64,000 bases of DNA from Corbicula japonica. Taxonomy: Eukaryota; Mollusca; Bivalvia; Venerida; Cyrenidae. Positions 34,543 to 58,125 of the stretch are shown here, one piece after another. Both the position numbers and the translations under genes were made by a program. The stretch's first letter is position 1, and the number at the start of each line of letters is the position of its first letter. The stretch covers positions 1,984,001 through 2,048,000 of the forward strand of contig JAZAYU010000088.1 of the NCBI GenBank assembly GCA_038501625.1, written 5' to 3'. Under the pieces are notes generated by a model, which was not told the origin of the DNA, searched no databases, and saw only the letters and a list, made by a program, of their open reading frames with translations.

Positions 34543-34850
34543 AAATGGTATTGCCTCTACTTGAGAGCAAACCCGCACCGTTATGGCGACAGCGCCCAAA
34601 CAACGCTTCCGACTGGGCTAGCAGGGAAAACCCCCAAAAACTTTGATCGGATAGCCATGATAAACGTTATCATCACTTCACGACATCGTTAACGGATTTT
34701 TTTTACTGATAACAGTATTGCCAATACAAAATGTTTTACGGCCGCCACATTGCACAAATAGCGTTACAGTGAATTTCAAATGAGATTGCCTCTACTGGGG
34801 AGCGAACCCGCACCCTCAGGCGCCTAGCCTAGCAATTCCGAACTCGTTAA
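34543..34850 (-). repeat. Diverged copies of the 255-bp tRNA-like tandem repeat
   Basis: One full but decayed unit (ATTGCCTCTACTTGAGAGCA ... GCGTTACAGTGAATTTC) is followed by the start of a second at about 34781. Spacing is about 238 bp, shorter than at 32827 because of small deletions. Confidence 0.6.
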
Positions 34851-35845
34851 ATTTTGCACCAGATATCTGTTCTCGTCGGCGGAAAAGCCTTGTTCAAGAA
34901 ATATTTTTAATGGCTAATTTATCCATATGAAGCCATAGGATAACGCTACAATGATTTCTACGTAATTTTCCGGTGATCGCCAAGTAGATACGATTTTATA
35001 TAGACAAGACAAGACAAATTTATTAAGACTTGTACAACAAGACTTGCATGGTTTCATAATTGCGTCACACTTGGTTAACACAATCTTACGATCATTACCC
35101 TTAGTTTAACCGTACTGAAAGTATACTGAAAGCGTTCTCACACTACACACATTCTGACTACTCACTACCTACTCGGATATCTTCGGCAAATTACGTAGCA
35201 ATCAGAAGAAAGCCTTGGTTTAGGGAAAAAATATTATTTTAAGACGAGTAGATGCAATTTATACTACACACTTGGCTGCACACTAGGAAAGCAGTTTGAA
35301 TTTCATAAATAATATTGGTTTTGATGCTATTGATATTATTTATTTCATTTTAACTGTCAATTTAAGATTCTAAATTGTTAATGACACTTGAAAAAAGCGA
35401 TGTAATTAAATCCAAATGAGGTATATAAACAAGTAAATAAAGATTTCTACAATGGTCTGCATGTAGTTTAACATTTAATCATGCACATCGAAGGTATACC
35501 ATGCTCAGTCAAAAAGAGATGCTTCAATAATTTGTAAACTTATATTTAAATATACCCGCATATGACCTTGTGCGTATTACTTGGATTATTCTTTATCATT
35601 TGAGTTATTATGTACTTATTTTTACAATTTAAAGATAAATTAAACAAATAAACTAGCGGTTATTTTAAAGAAATTAATACATTTAATATTTGACAGGAAA
35701 ACATTTTTAGATGTTGATTGATATGGTTGGGTTTTAACTGTCGTTTTTTATGCCAATTATGGAAAAGAGAAAGGCGATAGGAATTGTGTGTGTTTTTTTG
35801 CAGTATACAAACAGTAAGCGTTCGCATCTAACTCTAAAACTCATA
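34851..35845. other. Intergenic, no gene recognised
   Basis: It contains a GACAAGACAAGACAAATTTA motif near 35005 of the kind found at ends of retroposed repeats. Otherwise plain AT-rich sequence. Confidence 0.45.
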
Positions 35846-36867
35846 TACGAGGGTTGTCCCAATAAATCGTAGACTATTTAAGTAAAAAGAAAACTACTAA
35901 ACATATCTTTAAGCAAATTTCACAGTTAGTTAAGACATCATTTGGTAACACGTATGCTGAATTTTAAAGAAAAATCTTCAAAAAATAAAGAAATTACATA
36001 CAAATTATTAAACTGTGATAACGATCGGCGGCGCGCGTCAAAAAGCGCCACGATTTGGAATTTAATAATTTACTTAAAACAATTAAAACATTACACAGTG
36101 CCATTTTAGCCGCAAATTGTTAATGTTGCCATAATTGGTGGTCTTTCTGAAATCGATCAGCAACGTTTTAAAAAGTTGTTATAATTTGTATAAGAGTAGT
36201 GTTTGTTTGATGCTAATAGGTAAACATTAACTTGTTATGAAAATCGCGACGTTTGAAGAAGCTGCGGCGCACATTTCAATTATCCAATATTGTGATAACT
36301 GCGGATTGACGCCATAAGATACCCTGAAGAACTAAAAACAAATTAGAAGCATCCTCATATCTAGTGCGTTGGTATACAAGAGTGACACAGAAAGTTTTCG
36401 CATGGTGAAACGGAAATAATACTCAGAATCAGTCACCCCTTTACTCGCCGGACCTCGCTCTGCCAGACGTTGTGTACTTTCGGGCTCATAGGTCACAAAT
36501 TTGAGATCTGCGACGGGATCAGAAAGCTTTGCCTTTATCAAAAACCTTCTAACAGAGTTTTAAATTAATTTATTTAATAGCCGGGTGGACAAATATCGTG
36601 AGGGTATCGAACATGCTGAAGAAAACTTCAGGAAGGAGTAACGGTATGCTGTGTGAGCATTGTAATGACGTTGCGACGTGCGCCGCTGGTCGATGGGTCG
36701 CCTTGTTAAAATGTTTGCAGTTTCTTTATGATCATCTATTTTTCTTTTATATTTCGTCTACAAATAACCCAATGATGTCTTCACTAACTGTGAAATTTGT
36801 ATAAACATGTGTTTAGTAGTTTTCTTTTTATTCAAATAGTCTACAATTTATTGGGACAACCCTCGTA
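35846..36867 (+). mobile_element. mariner-type transposon, decayed
   Basis: Arms of about 105 bp start TACGAGGGTTGTCCCAATAA at both ends, read inward, with TA on each side (35844-35845, 36868-36869). On the plus strand, TAC at 36442 starts YSPDLALPDVVYF, the block around the third catalytic Asp of mariner/Tc1 transposases (usually YSPDLAPxD). It is followed by an in-frame stop. The interior of about 800 bp is too short for a full transposase of about 345 residues. A dead copy. Confidence 0.85.
36368..36620 (+). pseudogene. mariner transposase C-terminal remnant
   Basis: Only the YSPDLA-type motif near 36442 is clearly recognisable. A stop (TGA near 36502) cuts the frame before the usual C-terminal Trp/Cys motif. 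The preceding catalytic DxE/HDN blocks were not found. Confidence 0.6.
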
Positions 36868-37150
36868 TAACGCTCACGGGGGCTCAAAATTTCCCTAAGA
36901 GGTTGTTTGGACGGCGTTTATTTAAGTACAAAACAAACACAACTCCTGGTGCTTTAATTTAGCCATTTTATTTAAATCGGGATAATATGTACAATTCACT
37001 ATAAGATCTGGATTAACTAAGCTAAATCGGCTTTTAAATTTCGTTTATTCAATATAAATCTGGAATATTTGTAAAATTCAATATTAGATCTGGATTAAAT
37101 ATGCTAAAATGGCTTCCAGGGGTAAGAGTTTTCATGGTAAATTGTTGGTG

Positions 37151-37300
37151 TTGAACAGTATGTTGATGGTAGTTGTTGAACAGTATGTTGATGGTAGTTG
37201 TTGAACAGTATGTTGATGGTAGTTGTTGAACAGTATGTTGATGGTAGTTGTTGAACAGTATGTTGATGGTAGTTGTTGAACAGTATGTTGACGGTAGTTG
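37151..37300. repeat. 25-bp minisatellite, six copies
   Basis: Six near-perfect copies of TTGAACAGTATGTTGATGGT plus AGTTG; the last has one change (GACGG). They end 67 bp upstream of the first recognised DHPS exon. Confidence 0.95.
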
Positions 37301-37367
37301 TAATCTGTGCGCAGTATGCTTACTTTAAAGAGAACATTCAGAACGTTGTGGTATTTTTATTTAACAG

Positions 37368-48304
<10,937 letters not shown>

Positions 48305-48484
48305 TAAATGAATATTATTAAAACAAATAGTAAATACATTGAAAATAGAATACATCAAGGGAAATACGTATAATATATATATAATGCAACTGGATTAAAA
48401 GCAAAATACATTGACTGTAGACAATAACAGCAAACGTTCATGACAAAAGACACATGGAAACGAACAGCAAAATAATTTTTGCTT

Positions 48485-48510
48485 AATAAACTGATAATGT
48501 TGCTTAATAA
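48485..48510 (+). promoter_or_regulatory. Possible DHPS polyadenylation signals
   Basis: Two AATAAA hexamers (48485-48490 and 48505-48510) lie about 180-205 nt after the DHPS stop. AT-rich sequence makes chance hits likely. Confidence 0.35.
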
Positions 48511-51119
48511 ACTGTGTTCAGCATGGATCGTGAAAACAAGAATATATACAATCGAAATACATAAGGTATTGACTCATTTACACACATGGGATTTAATAAT
48601 AATAATAAATATATTATGATCAAAATAAGAAGAAGAAGAAGAGAAGAAGAAGAGAAGAAGAAGAAGAAGAAGCAGAAGAAGCAAAAGAAGAAGAAGATGA
48701 TGATAAAGAAAAAGAACATAAAACGCAATTTTAAGTTAAAATGTTGATTTCTAACAACGCATCTGGTTAAATATACGGTGGTCTTTAGAGAATGCAGATT
48801 TGTATTTAGAGGTGGTCATTAAAATATTCGAGTTTTACATGTAAACTATTACAGCCCAGTGAGTATGACAGAAGATAGATTTTATTTTCTTTTTTACTTA
48901 TTTTTGGTGTTGGTAAGACTCTTGGTTGTTGTAAGTGTAAAAAGTGTAGAAGTACATGTATGTCTCAATATTTCAACAGAAACCCTGTGTGTATACATAT
49001 ATTGCTTGACACAAAATATTCTTTAGAGTAAAAACGCCTATTTTGTCTAAGTAAAATATAAAAAAGTGCACTGACTTTATTATGCTGGCGTAAGTCAAAC
49101 ATTCAAAATCTACAAAAAAATATGCCTGAGTTTCATTTGAACTTATAATAATGTCAAAACACTCATGTCCGCATACATACATGAATATGCATTAAAACGG
49201 ACGATAGACTTAGATATGGATTCTTTTCGGTAAAAAGATGTCACCGTGTTATGCATAAATGTGATACGTCCATTCGGATTGTCTCATTGTTTTAGTCTGT
49301 ATTGCTTGGTTAGATTATGGGTTTAAAACTACTGCACTTAATTTAAAAAAAAAAATTAAACCGTCAAATTAAATGGAAATTTAATTTTCTTTTTCTTTTG
49401 AGAGCTTTCCTATTCATAAAAACCGATCCTTTATGAAAATTAACTTAGAAAAGTTAAAGAAAAAAGCGGAATTTGCAATCATGAATCGCCACACTAAAAA
49501 ACACTTAGCCTCCGCACGCATCCAAAAGTGCATATAATAATATATTATTTAAGTTTACAAAATTAAACTAAATAAATAATAAAAGCATCTTGTACTTGCC
49601 CAGCAGGATGAGACAATGGAAACAATGAATAATAAAGCAAATTTACAAAAGTACTCGACAACAATCAGCTATATAAATGAAATAAAGGGATTAGATAAAT
49701 AGGCTTCACATGAAGGAAACAAAATACTCTCTAAAATATTGTTATACGACTGAAATAAATATTTTTATCATTTTCTGCAGAAATTTTAAAATTACTTTTT
49801 TGATAAAAAATAAATTTCTACGTTTGAAAATATTTATGCAATTTCTTCATCAGCAACTTTAAATTTGTTTCTTCCGTTTATCACACAATGGCACTTTATA
49901 TAGTAGAATTTTAACTTCTTAATAAGTTAAACGAATATTGCTACTTTTTGACAATAACACAAAGATTTTTTCTGATCATGTGTGTTTAGCTTAAACACTA
50001 TTATTTGTTTTCGAAAATATGACATACGTACAATATGTTAAAACACATTCACAGAAATGAGAGAAAGTACAACATGTTTTATACTTTGAAATTTGCATTT
50101 CATCACAAAAGAAACAAGCGGAACTTAAAATAATTAAAATGCATTAATTCAGGCTCATTTTGACAGAAGGAAAAAGCAGAATATACAGTAAGCAAGAGAA
50201 CAGATAGAGCAGCATAATTATTGCCAAATTTGGATTAGTGATACAATTAATATAGATTTTAACAACGCGTTATTTAGCAAATCCGATTGTTTTGTAGTTT
50301 TGGACTAATTTATATAATTATGCTGTGTCAAATCGCTTGAGTTTACAGGGTTGTTTTTGTTGCTGCTGTTGTCGGTGGTGGTGTCAAAGGTGTCAAAGGT
50401 TACTCATAAGTCTGTTTCATCTGGAGGTCTGGTTCTAGTTGGGACCGATTTACCCTAAGAAAGAGAATACAATTAGATAAAATATGTCCTAATCGTTTAC
50501 ATAAAAGGTTAAACATGGTTGATTATGGCTAATTTTGATTAATAAAATATGTTTGGATACAGTCTTTCATTTTACGCAGCAATGCTAGAAAACTGCTTTC
50601 TTCAGTGATAAGAAGTACATCAACAATTTTCGTTTGACACTCCACAAAAACATATACCAACTACAGGTCATATATCATAATAATCGATCATATGTTACTT
50701 TTCTTATAATATTTTAATCATTAGGGATTTTTATAACTTCATTTCAACTTTTCTGTCCATTAACAGCGATATTTATACAACCCCTAGCTAAAATATCTCA
50801 GCAACTGCAACTGCACGTATACTATTTTCTGAACGTTTTCCTTTTTTATGCAACTTCTAAATCCATATTACTCGTTTTGCTGTAGGTCATCACTTCACTG
50901 ATTGAGAAATGTTTCTACATACACATTCTGTTACACATTATCTGCAACTTGACACATCGTAGACATACAGACTCCGTCGCGTTACACATTTCTTACACTT
51001 AAATTACATACGGTATTCTACATACACACTATGTTACACATCGGCAATTTGACACTTCTTTAACTTTCTGCAAACACATATTGTTCTACTTTATCTGTTT
51101 CTTCGAAAATTTCATTCTG
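48511..51119. other. Intergenic between DHPS and the lectin gene
   Basis: The two genes point toward each other across this stretch. It holds an (AAG)n-rich tract (about 48630-48710) and otherwise AT-rich sequence. No exon was recognised. Confidence 0.5.
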
Positions 51120-51330
51120 CGTGAGCAGAAGTATGCATTCCCATAACTTCCCATGAACAGGCTGAATCAAACCAAGCCTGCAATATTGTAATATTTGTCG
51201 TGTTCGGTGGCTTTCAATCAGGTATGTTTTATTGCCAGCTAAAAGGGCCTTTCATGATGAATATCTCCTATTGTATTTTTATAATGCTACTTTACTTGAT
51301 TTCTTTTTTTTCTTTCAGTATACTAGGATA
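51120..51330. repeat. Second copy of the GTGTTCGGTGGCTTTC repeat
   Basis: GAAGTATGCATTCCCATAAC ... TCGTGTTCGGTGGCTTTCAA parallels 40064-40340 with deletions. It ends just beyond the last lectin exon. Confidence 0.65.
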
Positions 51331-51359
51331 AATCAATTTCCAAACCGTTCATTTACCTG

Positions 51360-51583
51360 CTAATCTTTAATTTCGCAAATGTATCTGTACTGACGATTAC
51401 ATTCGCCATCATACCAATATCCGTCTCTGTGCATCCACACACAATCTAAGTTACCAGCATAGTTGTTCGGTCGGTTTCTCGCCCAATTTGAATAGCCGGT
51501 TTGAGACAACAGACGGTTGCTTCCAAACCAAGAGTAGGTACCTTCTTGCTTTATGTCGTTCAAACCAATATAGAACCAGTAGT
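51360..51583 (-). CDS. C-type lectin exon 3 with stop
   Basis: Acceptor TTTCACAG, then [38 protein letters not shown] and [23 protein letters not shown] at 51362-51360. A CAG|GTAAAT donor follows the stop by three bases, so a 3'-UTR intron or an alternative end is possible. Confidence 0.92.
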
Positions 51584-54500
51584 CTGTGAAATTTTAAGAT
51601 AATTTTGGCTTACATGGAGTCATGATATTTTAATTATACATTATACATAAATTTGTATAATAATTGGTATTTAGGAAAATTGGCAATTTAAGCATCATGA
51701 AGACTTGACACTTCTCATAACGAAACACGTGGCTTAATATTCCTTTTTTACATCCATTACATGTAATAAGAACTTGATGCGCAATATTATGCAAAAAGTG
51801 TGTCAATACATGACATAATATGTTTCGTCAGAATATAAAAGGATTGCAGAATGGTTGATATGGTTGATGTTGAGTTGGTTATAAACACATAGCGAAGAAA
51901 GCTATGGGTCCTTTGAAATTATCATGATCTTTGCAACACTAAAAACAATAAATGTATCGTAGTAGAAACAATGCTTACATCCTGAGTTTTTTACTATTTG
52001 TTGAAGAAATGAGTTCTCCGCGCCATCTTCTATTTCGGCGAGATATCCACCAGAGCTATTGCATTGCGCCTACAAACAAAAAATCAATAAACATTTGAAA
52101 ACGTGCTTCACTTTTGACAGTTTTCATATTTATCAATGAGTGAAACATTTTGTAAATCGGCAAATTGTATACAAACTAACATTTAAGGAACAACAAAAGT
52201 TACTCCCTCTGTACGCCGGAACATTTAAAATATTGGTAAAATGTGTGAACAAGTATACTGTATTTGTGACGTATATTGCTGATGTAAGGTTTAAATGTGT
52301 GAACAAGTATACTGTATTTGTTACGTATATTGCTGATGTAAGGTTTAAATGTGTAAACCAGTATACTGTATTTGTTACGTATTATTGCTGATGTAAGGTT
52401 TAAATGTGTAAACCAGTATACTGTATTTGTTACGTATATTGCTGATGTAAGGTTTAAATGTGTAAACCAGTATACTGTATTTGTTACGTATATTGCTGAT
52501 GTAAGGTTTAAATGTGTGAACAAGTATACTGTATTTGTGACGTATATTGCTGATGTAAGGTTTAAATGTGTGAACAAGTATACTGTATTTGTGACGTATA
52601 TTGCTGATGTAAGGTTTAAATGTGTGAACAAGTATACTGTATTTGTTACGCATATTGCTGATGTAAGGTTTAAATGTGTGAACAAGTATACTGTATTTGT
52701 GACGTATATTGCTGATGTAAGGTTTAAATGTTACTTTGTACAGATCTTTATCTTATATTATAAGCTGATTAATATATTTCAATGATTAAGTGTATAAAGA
52801 CTTAGTAGTAAGTTAAGCATGTTTAGTAATGTTTGTTCAAAATACAATAATATAACATTGCTTACCGACTTTAACATTAACATACATCCAGAATTTGTCA
52901 TGTAAATAACGCCAAACAAAACATTAATTTGAAATTCAGTGGAGTTATTTGACGTACACTTAAAAGAAACTGATGGGCAAGCGCTGGTGTAAAATATTAG
53001 TGAACGGTTTGGTGCAGATTTGTAAAGAAATCTCAGACGATAGAAATGCTGCTGCAAAAGGCAAATCTCCATCATTTGTGCCAAAACTCCAGTTACTCCA
53101 TTCAATACAGCGCTCACAAACAATATATTTAACAGCGTTCTGCATGTTTCTAGAAAAACTAGGGTTAATTAATATGCCTATCTCTTAATTTGCATGAGGG
53201 TGTCAAAAAAATGATAATTTAATGAATGCATCTTACGAAATCTTTTAAAAGAACTTGTTAATTCAATTTGTTTCTTTTATGTCTGCTTTCATGTTTTCTC
53301 TGGTTTGACATCAGATATTTTCTACTTTTGTATTCTTGACAATTGCATTAGCTTAGTGCGGATATTCCTTTTAAGCACGTATCGTGATTTTTCAAAATAC
53401 AGAAAATATTGAAAGCGTTATGACAGCGCAGTTCCTATCATGTGATGAACTTTAACTCGTTGGCGCTAAATTGAACATTAAAATGGATATAATATGCATG
53501 TTTCACTTTTTTTCAAAATACCAAATTTATTGAAAGCTTAGATGACATTGTGTTATCAATTGTCTTCTAACGTATTAGTTGACCACATTTTATATCCTAT
53601 ATCGTAGTTTAGAATTATTTTTTACTGACGCTATTGCACAATCGTGTAACGATTTGGTTCTTTTTAAACTGGATAATATTAAGCATCAACTATACCTTTG
53701 TGACACAAATCGATAATATTAAATGGAGACAAGAAACAATGACTAAAGTTCCAATAACTAAGAAAAGCGCAAACAACTTACTTGAGCATAAGTTATTTCG
53801 CCCACGGTGTTGCCGAAAATGTAGCAAGACGTGCCATGTCTTAGCCATCCATCAAGACAGAGTCGAACTGCAGTATAGTGCAAATCACCAAGTATCATAC
53901 ATGTACATTGTCGTTTAATAATCACAAACGAATTGTGGAGAAACCCCATTGCCACAATTGTCAAACATTCCTAGAGCCGATTCTCATCAATGCTGCATTG
54001 AGTCATGTTATTTCAACTTTGACATATACTTTGCGCATTGTAATTGAGGTCATATGAATATGTTTTTTCTCTATTTAAAGAAAGTATGAATATGAGCTTC
54101 ATTCCAAATTTTACTCCTAAGCCGGTTATCTACGTATTAAATTTGTCGTTGAAAAGCTCAAATTATTATTAAGTTATTTTCTGGATGTTGAATTTCTATT
54201 TTTGCTTACAGCTTCAATAAATTGGCTCAATTGATAGAGATTTGAACAAAGAAAAAAACATGCATTTAAAAAGGTTCCTTAAACAAAATTTCTTGTGAAG
54301 ATATCTCACACTAGTCTGAAATAATTACATTTGCCCGGACGAAAAGTTTTATTAAGTACCAGTTAAATTCACCCAAGAGATCTGAAAGAAAGGTCGTAAC
54401 ATACGCTACATACACATCGAGTTTGTTGACTATACCTCAAAGAGGTATTTAATGTTTTTTTACGAAATTGAATTTGAACTTTAAATTAGTTACAGTTCCC

Positions 54501-57500
54501 TTGACCCCTTACTAAAGTGCTCCTAATTACAATTTGATGAAAGATCTCAACAAGAGCTATAAGCCCACAGGTTATTGTGAGAACAACATAAACTCGTACT
54601 AAGTTATTGCCCAGACAATAAATTTCTATTTTGAGTATCAGGGACCTAACCCCAAAGCCACAAAGTACAATCCTTTAAAGATATACGTACTGACTACCTT
54701 TACAAGTTTGGTGAGGACTGCTTAAATTAGTCAGCTTATTTTCTAAAGAAGAAAGACATTTCTATATCACTGTGACTTTAACTATTCGGTAAATGGGCCA
54801 ATCGCTTAACAATAAATTTCTATTTTGGTAACGGTGACTTGGCCCCAAAAAACAACAACCAAAAAACAAAACAAAACAAAAACAAACAAATAACAATAAC
54901 AAAAACAAAGAAACAATTCATTGCATGAACCACTATAACGTTATTATTCAGACTCTAGACAGAGACCTTGATCCCAGTTTTCAAACAATTAACTGCAATG
55001 TTCAAACATACGCTACCATTAAGTTAACTGTGGATAGCTGAAACAATTTTAGGTCACTGTTTGGACAACTACTTCTTACCAGAAGCTTTAGGAAAATATA
55101 ATTCTTAGGTTATTTTAATCCCTTTTATACTGTCTGCAGTCCTTCTTCAAAAATTTAGGTCAATTATGTGGCAATAAATTAAATAAACGAAACATATAAA
55201 GCTAGGAAAATGTGGTTTAGATGAATGAGTAAATTTGTTGGATATTATCTCCTGATCATCTCAATCAATCTATCTACAACCAAGCACATACTTTTCGTTC
55301 TTGCTTGGAATGATAACTGACTGTGATAAGTGTTGATATGCTTATATAAAGCGAACCAAACACTTTTATGTTCCAAATATATCATAATAAATTATTTTTG
55401 TTTTTGCAAATTTAGTACGCGTATACTCCGCCCATGGAATTTAATAAGACATTTTTCTTTTTTTTTATATAATGATGAGTTTTGTTAAGTGTATAAAACT
55501 CTTTGATAAAATAAACACCATGATGACTTTTGATTTTATAACATATGCATCGCCATGATCTAAACTAATGCAAAATAGATTGTTCGGACCTCTGAGCATC
55601 AATTGCCTCTTTATTCAATGCAACTATCAGGTAATATTCAACGGATATTTATAGGTAATACCTGTATCACAAACTACACCAACATCCTCGTCATGTTTAC
55701 AGTCGTTGTTTCCCCAGGGGTTAGCGTTACAGTCAACGATGCTTGTTTCATTGCCCGTACATCGAATATCGTCCAACCAGATGGTACCATCGCCAGATCC
55801 AAAGAAGAAATAGGGGAGTGATTGAGCACCAGAGCTGAGAACAATTTTCAATAAAATACAACGGATTAAAAACATACACGAAATTGTGTTATGTTCAACT
55901 ACCTATGAGGTGATTTCATGTGCAGTTCGATCCACAATGTAAAACAAGAGATGTTTGTAAAACATGTATGCCCCCAAACGCCAAATGGATATTAAACCGC
56001 TGTCGTCTGTTATTGATCAGCCTTATAAAGAGGTGGCTGTGAAATTGACCTTTGACCTTTGATCTTCTGAACTTAAAATCAACAGGGGTCATCTACAGGT
56101 GATGAACAACTTCCCTATCAAGTTTGATGATCATAGTTGAAAGCATTATCTAGTCATAAATCGGACAAGGATTTTATGTTGTTGGTCACTGTGACCTTAA
56201 ACTTTAACGTACTGACCTGAATATCAGTAGTTTTTTTACAGGTGATGAAGAAACGCCCTATCAAATTTTAGAACTATAGGCGAAAGCATTGTCAAGTTAT
56301 AACTGTACAAGGTTTTTGTTTTGAAGGGCACTGTTACCTGGCCTTCGACCTTCTGACCTGATAATCAATAAGGGTCTTCCACAGGTCATGACCAACCTAT
56401 ATAGTTGATATGAAGACTCTAAGTAAAAGCGTTGTCTAGTAATTATTTACTAGACTTCTAGACAATCTTTTTGTATTCAAGATCACTGTGACCTTAACCT
56501 TTGACCTAATGTCCTCAAAATTATTAGGGCCTCCTGCTCATGATGTGGTCTACGGCCCGACCGACCGACGGATCGACATGGGGAAAGAAATAAACCCTTG
56601 CTTCTTCGGGGGGGGGGGGGGCCATACCAATCACAAATGAGATTTTTAACTTTAATGTTTTTGTAAAAAGAAATGAAAATAAACATGTTTAAAAATACTG
56701 TTTAAATGAAACCATGAAATGTTATGTGGATTCAATGAAAGTTTAAATTTGCAAAGTTTGTCCGAAAGTGAGTTATAAAGTGCTTTCATAATAAAGACAA
56801 CAAATAAAAAAATGCATTCAATGCAGAAATTAGTTTATTTCATGTTGACATTTTACAATGGCATCAACGTTTGTGGTTGTCATGAAAAACAATGGGTAAG
56901 TGATTTATTTGATATAAAAGTAAACGAAAGCAAAACAATCAGACTACTGAATTTATGTTTAAATTTGATGGAAAAACACTTAACAAACGAAATATTAGTT
57001 CCCCACAAATATCTGAATCTTATAATTTCGAGCAAAAACCAGGGATGTTTGACAAAAAAGTCATCACACCAATACCGTTAAGTAGCACTATATTCATACC
57101 CTTCTCCTCAGTTTCTTTTTCCCTTCACTATACTGTCCGTTTATTGCATTTTACAATTGACCAGCGAGGCCTTCAATTATATCCAAACAACGCTAAGCCC
57201 CACCCTTCAGAAGCCATCTCAAAGTCCCATCCATCAAGGCTGCTGTAGGGCCTACATCCCGCCCATAAAACTAAGCTTTTAGTCTAAAACATCAAAAGAC
57301 AGCTGTTTATCCCACATCTCAACACTTAAATTGTAGCCCCGCCTATAAAGATAGGAAACTTACCTTGGCAAACCCAACATCCTGCAAACTACCTCGGCTG
57401 CCTTCATGTCAAAACCATCATCACAGATAGTTCCCCAAGCGTTGTTGTAATACACCTCGACACGCCCCTCAGTGCTTGAGGCTCCACCCGACAACCGAAC

Positions 57501-57514
57501 GGTCACATTTTGGC
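51360..57514 (-). CDS. SRCR + C-type lectin domain protein, five 3' exons
   Basis: Minus-strand exons in order: 57514-57364, 55834-55662, 53867-53782, 52069-51979, 51583-51360. All phases fit, giving about 241 codons including the stop after a split first codon. The first two exons form one scavenger receptor Cys-rich domain with six cysteines (group A pattern: [44 protein letters not shown]). The last three form one complete long-form C-type lectin domain ending CEIKD-stop. The protein is probably secreted or surface-bound, in recognition of microbes or glycans as known for SRCR and lectin families; the ligand is unknown. The canonical EPN/WND calcium motifs are replaced by RPN and WYD. The 5' exon(s) with a signal peptide were not identified upstream of 57514. 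Confidence 0.88.
51979..52069 (-). CDS. C-type lectin exon 2
   Basis: Acceptor TTTGTAG, donor GTAAGC, 91 nt. It encodes [20 protein letters not shown] and [10 protein letters not shown], the helix 1/2 region (C...GxLAxIxxxxEN) of the fold. Confidence 0.9.
52237..52735. repeat. 54-bp minisatellite, about nine copies
   Basis: The unit AAGTATACTGTATTTGTGAC plus GTATATTGCTGATGTAAGG and TTTAAATGTGTGAAC lies in the lectin gene intron. A multiple of three again gives long artefactual frames on both strands. Confidence 0.95.
53782..53867 (-). CDS. C-type lectin exon 1
   Basis: Acceptor ACTGCAG, donor GTAAGT, 86 nt. [20 protein letters not shown] is the typical long-form start with two cysteines. 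It begins with two bases completing the codon left by the SRCR exon. Confidence 0.88.
53868..55661. other. Intron of the SRCR/lectin gene
   Basis: AT-rich; an (AAAAC)n-like tract lies near 54848-54915. No further exon recognised. Confidence 0.5.
55662..55834 (-). CDS. SRCR domain, second half
   Basis: Acceptor TTCTCAG, donor GTATTA, 173 nt. It contains [20 protein letters not shown] and [17 protein letters not shown], a textbook SRCR C-terminal half. Confidence 0.93.
55945..56620 (-). mobile_element. Minisatellite-bearing element (ACAAGAGATGTTTGT type), reverse orientation
   Basis: Read on the minus strand it opens with GAAGAAGCAAGGGTTTATTT and CGATCCGTCGGTCGGTCGGG. It runs through about four diverged units rich in AGGTCA half-sites, and closes with an ATGTTT-TAC-AAACAT hairpin directly followed by CTCTTGT. 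The plus-strand start ACAAGAGATGTTTGT and the GTGACCTTxACCTTTGACCT core are, from memory, very common in bivalve genomes. It lies in the intron between the SRCR exons. Confidence 0.75.
56625..57355. other. SRCR intron, no feature recognised
   Basis: AT-rich to about 57100, then C-richer. No exon-like frame with splice borders. Confidence 0.45.
57364..57514 (-). CDS. SRCR domain, first half
   Basis: Acceptor AATACAAG, donor GTAAGT, 151 nt. [20 protein letters not shown] and [20 protein letters not shown] with CRMLGLP. The codon before is split, so at least one more exon lies upstream. Confidence 0.93.
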
Positions 57515-57671
57515 CTTGTATTAAAAAATAGTAATAACAATGTTTTACAGAGTCAAGATAGTTCCAAGTGAAGTAAAATGACATAATATGACAAAATGGG
57601 GGTAAGAAAAAGGTGAAATATGCATATCAAGAATCGCCACACTAACAAAACACAGCATCACTACGCAGCTA

Positions 57672-57793
<122 letters not shown>

Positions 57794-57834
57794 CGCGCAT
57801 GTTTGTTACAGTACTGAAAATCATGAAATTGACA

Positions 57835-58080
57835 ATCGGATTGGAAGCGGATCGGAAGCGAACCGCAAACTGATCCCGTTAGGAGCGCAATCGAAGCGCG
57901 TTCGAAATGGAAACGGAATGAAATCGAAACGAATCGCTTTGAGCGGTGAATCGCTTTGAGTGAAAAGACCGGAGCGTTTTGACCGGATCGGAATCGCTTT
58001 GAACGTTTGGATCCATCGGAGTGAAAAGACTAAGTAGATAGAAAATGAGAGTTCTGGAACACCCTGAGGGCATTTTTTAA
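57835..58080. repeat. Short internally repetitive GC-richer segment
   Basis: ATCGGAAGCG, AATCGCTTTGA and GAGTGAAAAGAC recur two or more times. No known family recognised. Confidence 0.5.
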
Positions 58081-58125
58081 CAATAGCCTCTACCAAATAT
58101 AACAAAGAACTCTAACGTTTATAAC

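Noticed and set aside
36598..36804. Independent small gene with CEHCNDVATCAAG
   Set aside because: Lies inside the dead mariner between its arms and is out of frame with the recognisable transposase block.
48504..48728. Phe-rich minus-strand frame
   Set aside because: Antisense of an (AAG)n tract.
52200..52785. Repetitive proteins of up to 161 aa on both strands
   Set aside because: A 54-bp minisatellite inside the lectin gene intron; the frames are a by-product of the unit length.
52779..53145. Cys-containing minus-strand frames inside the lectin gene
   Set aside because: They lie between the first and second lectin exons, which already join in phase, and match no domain I know.
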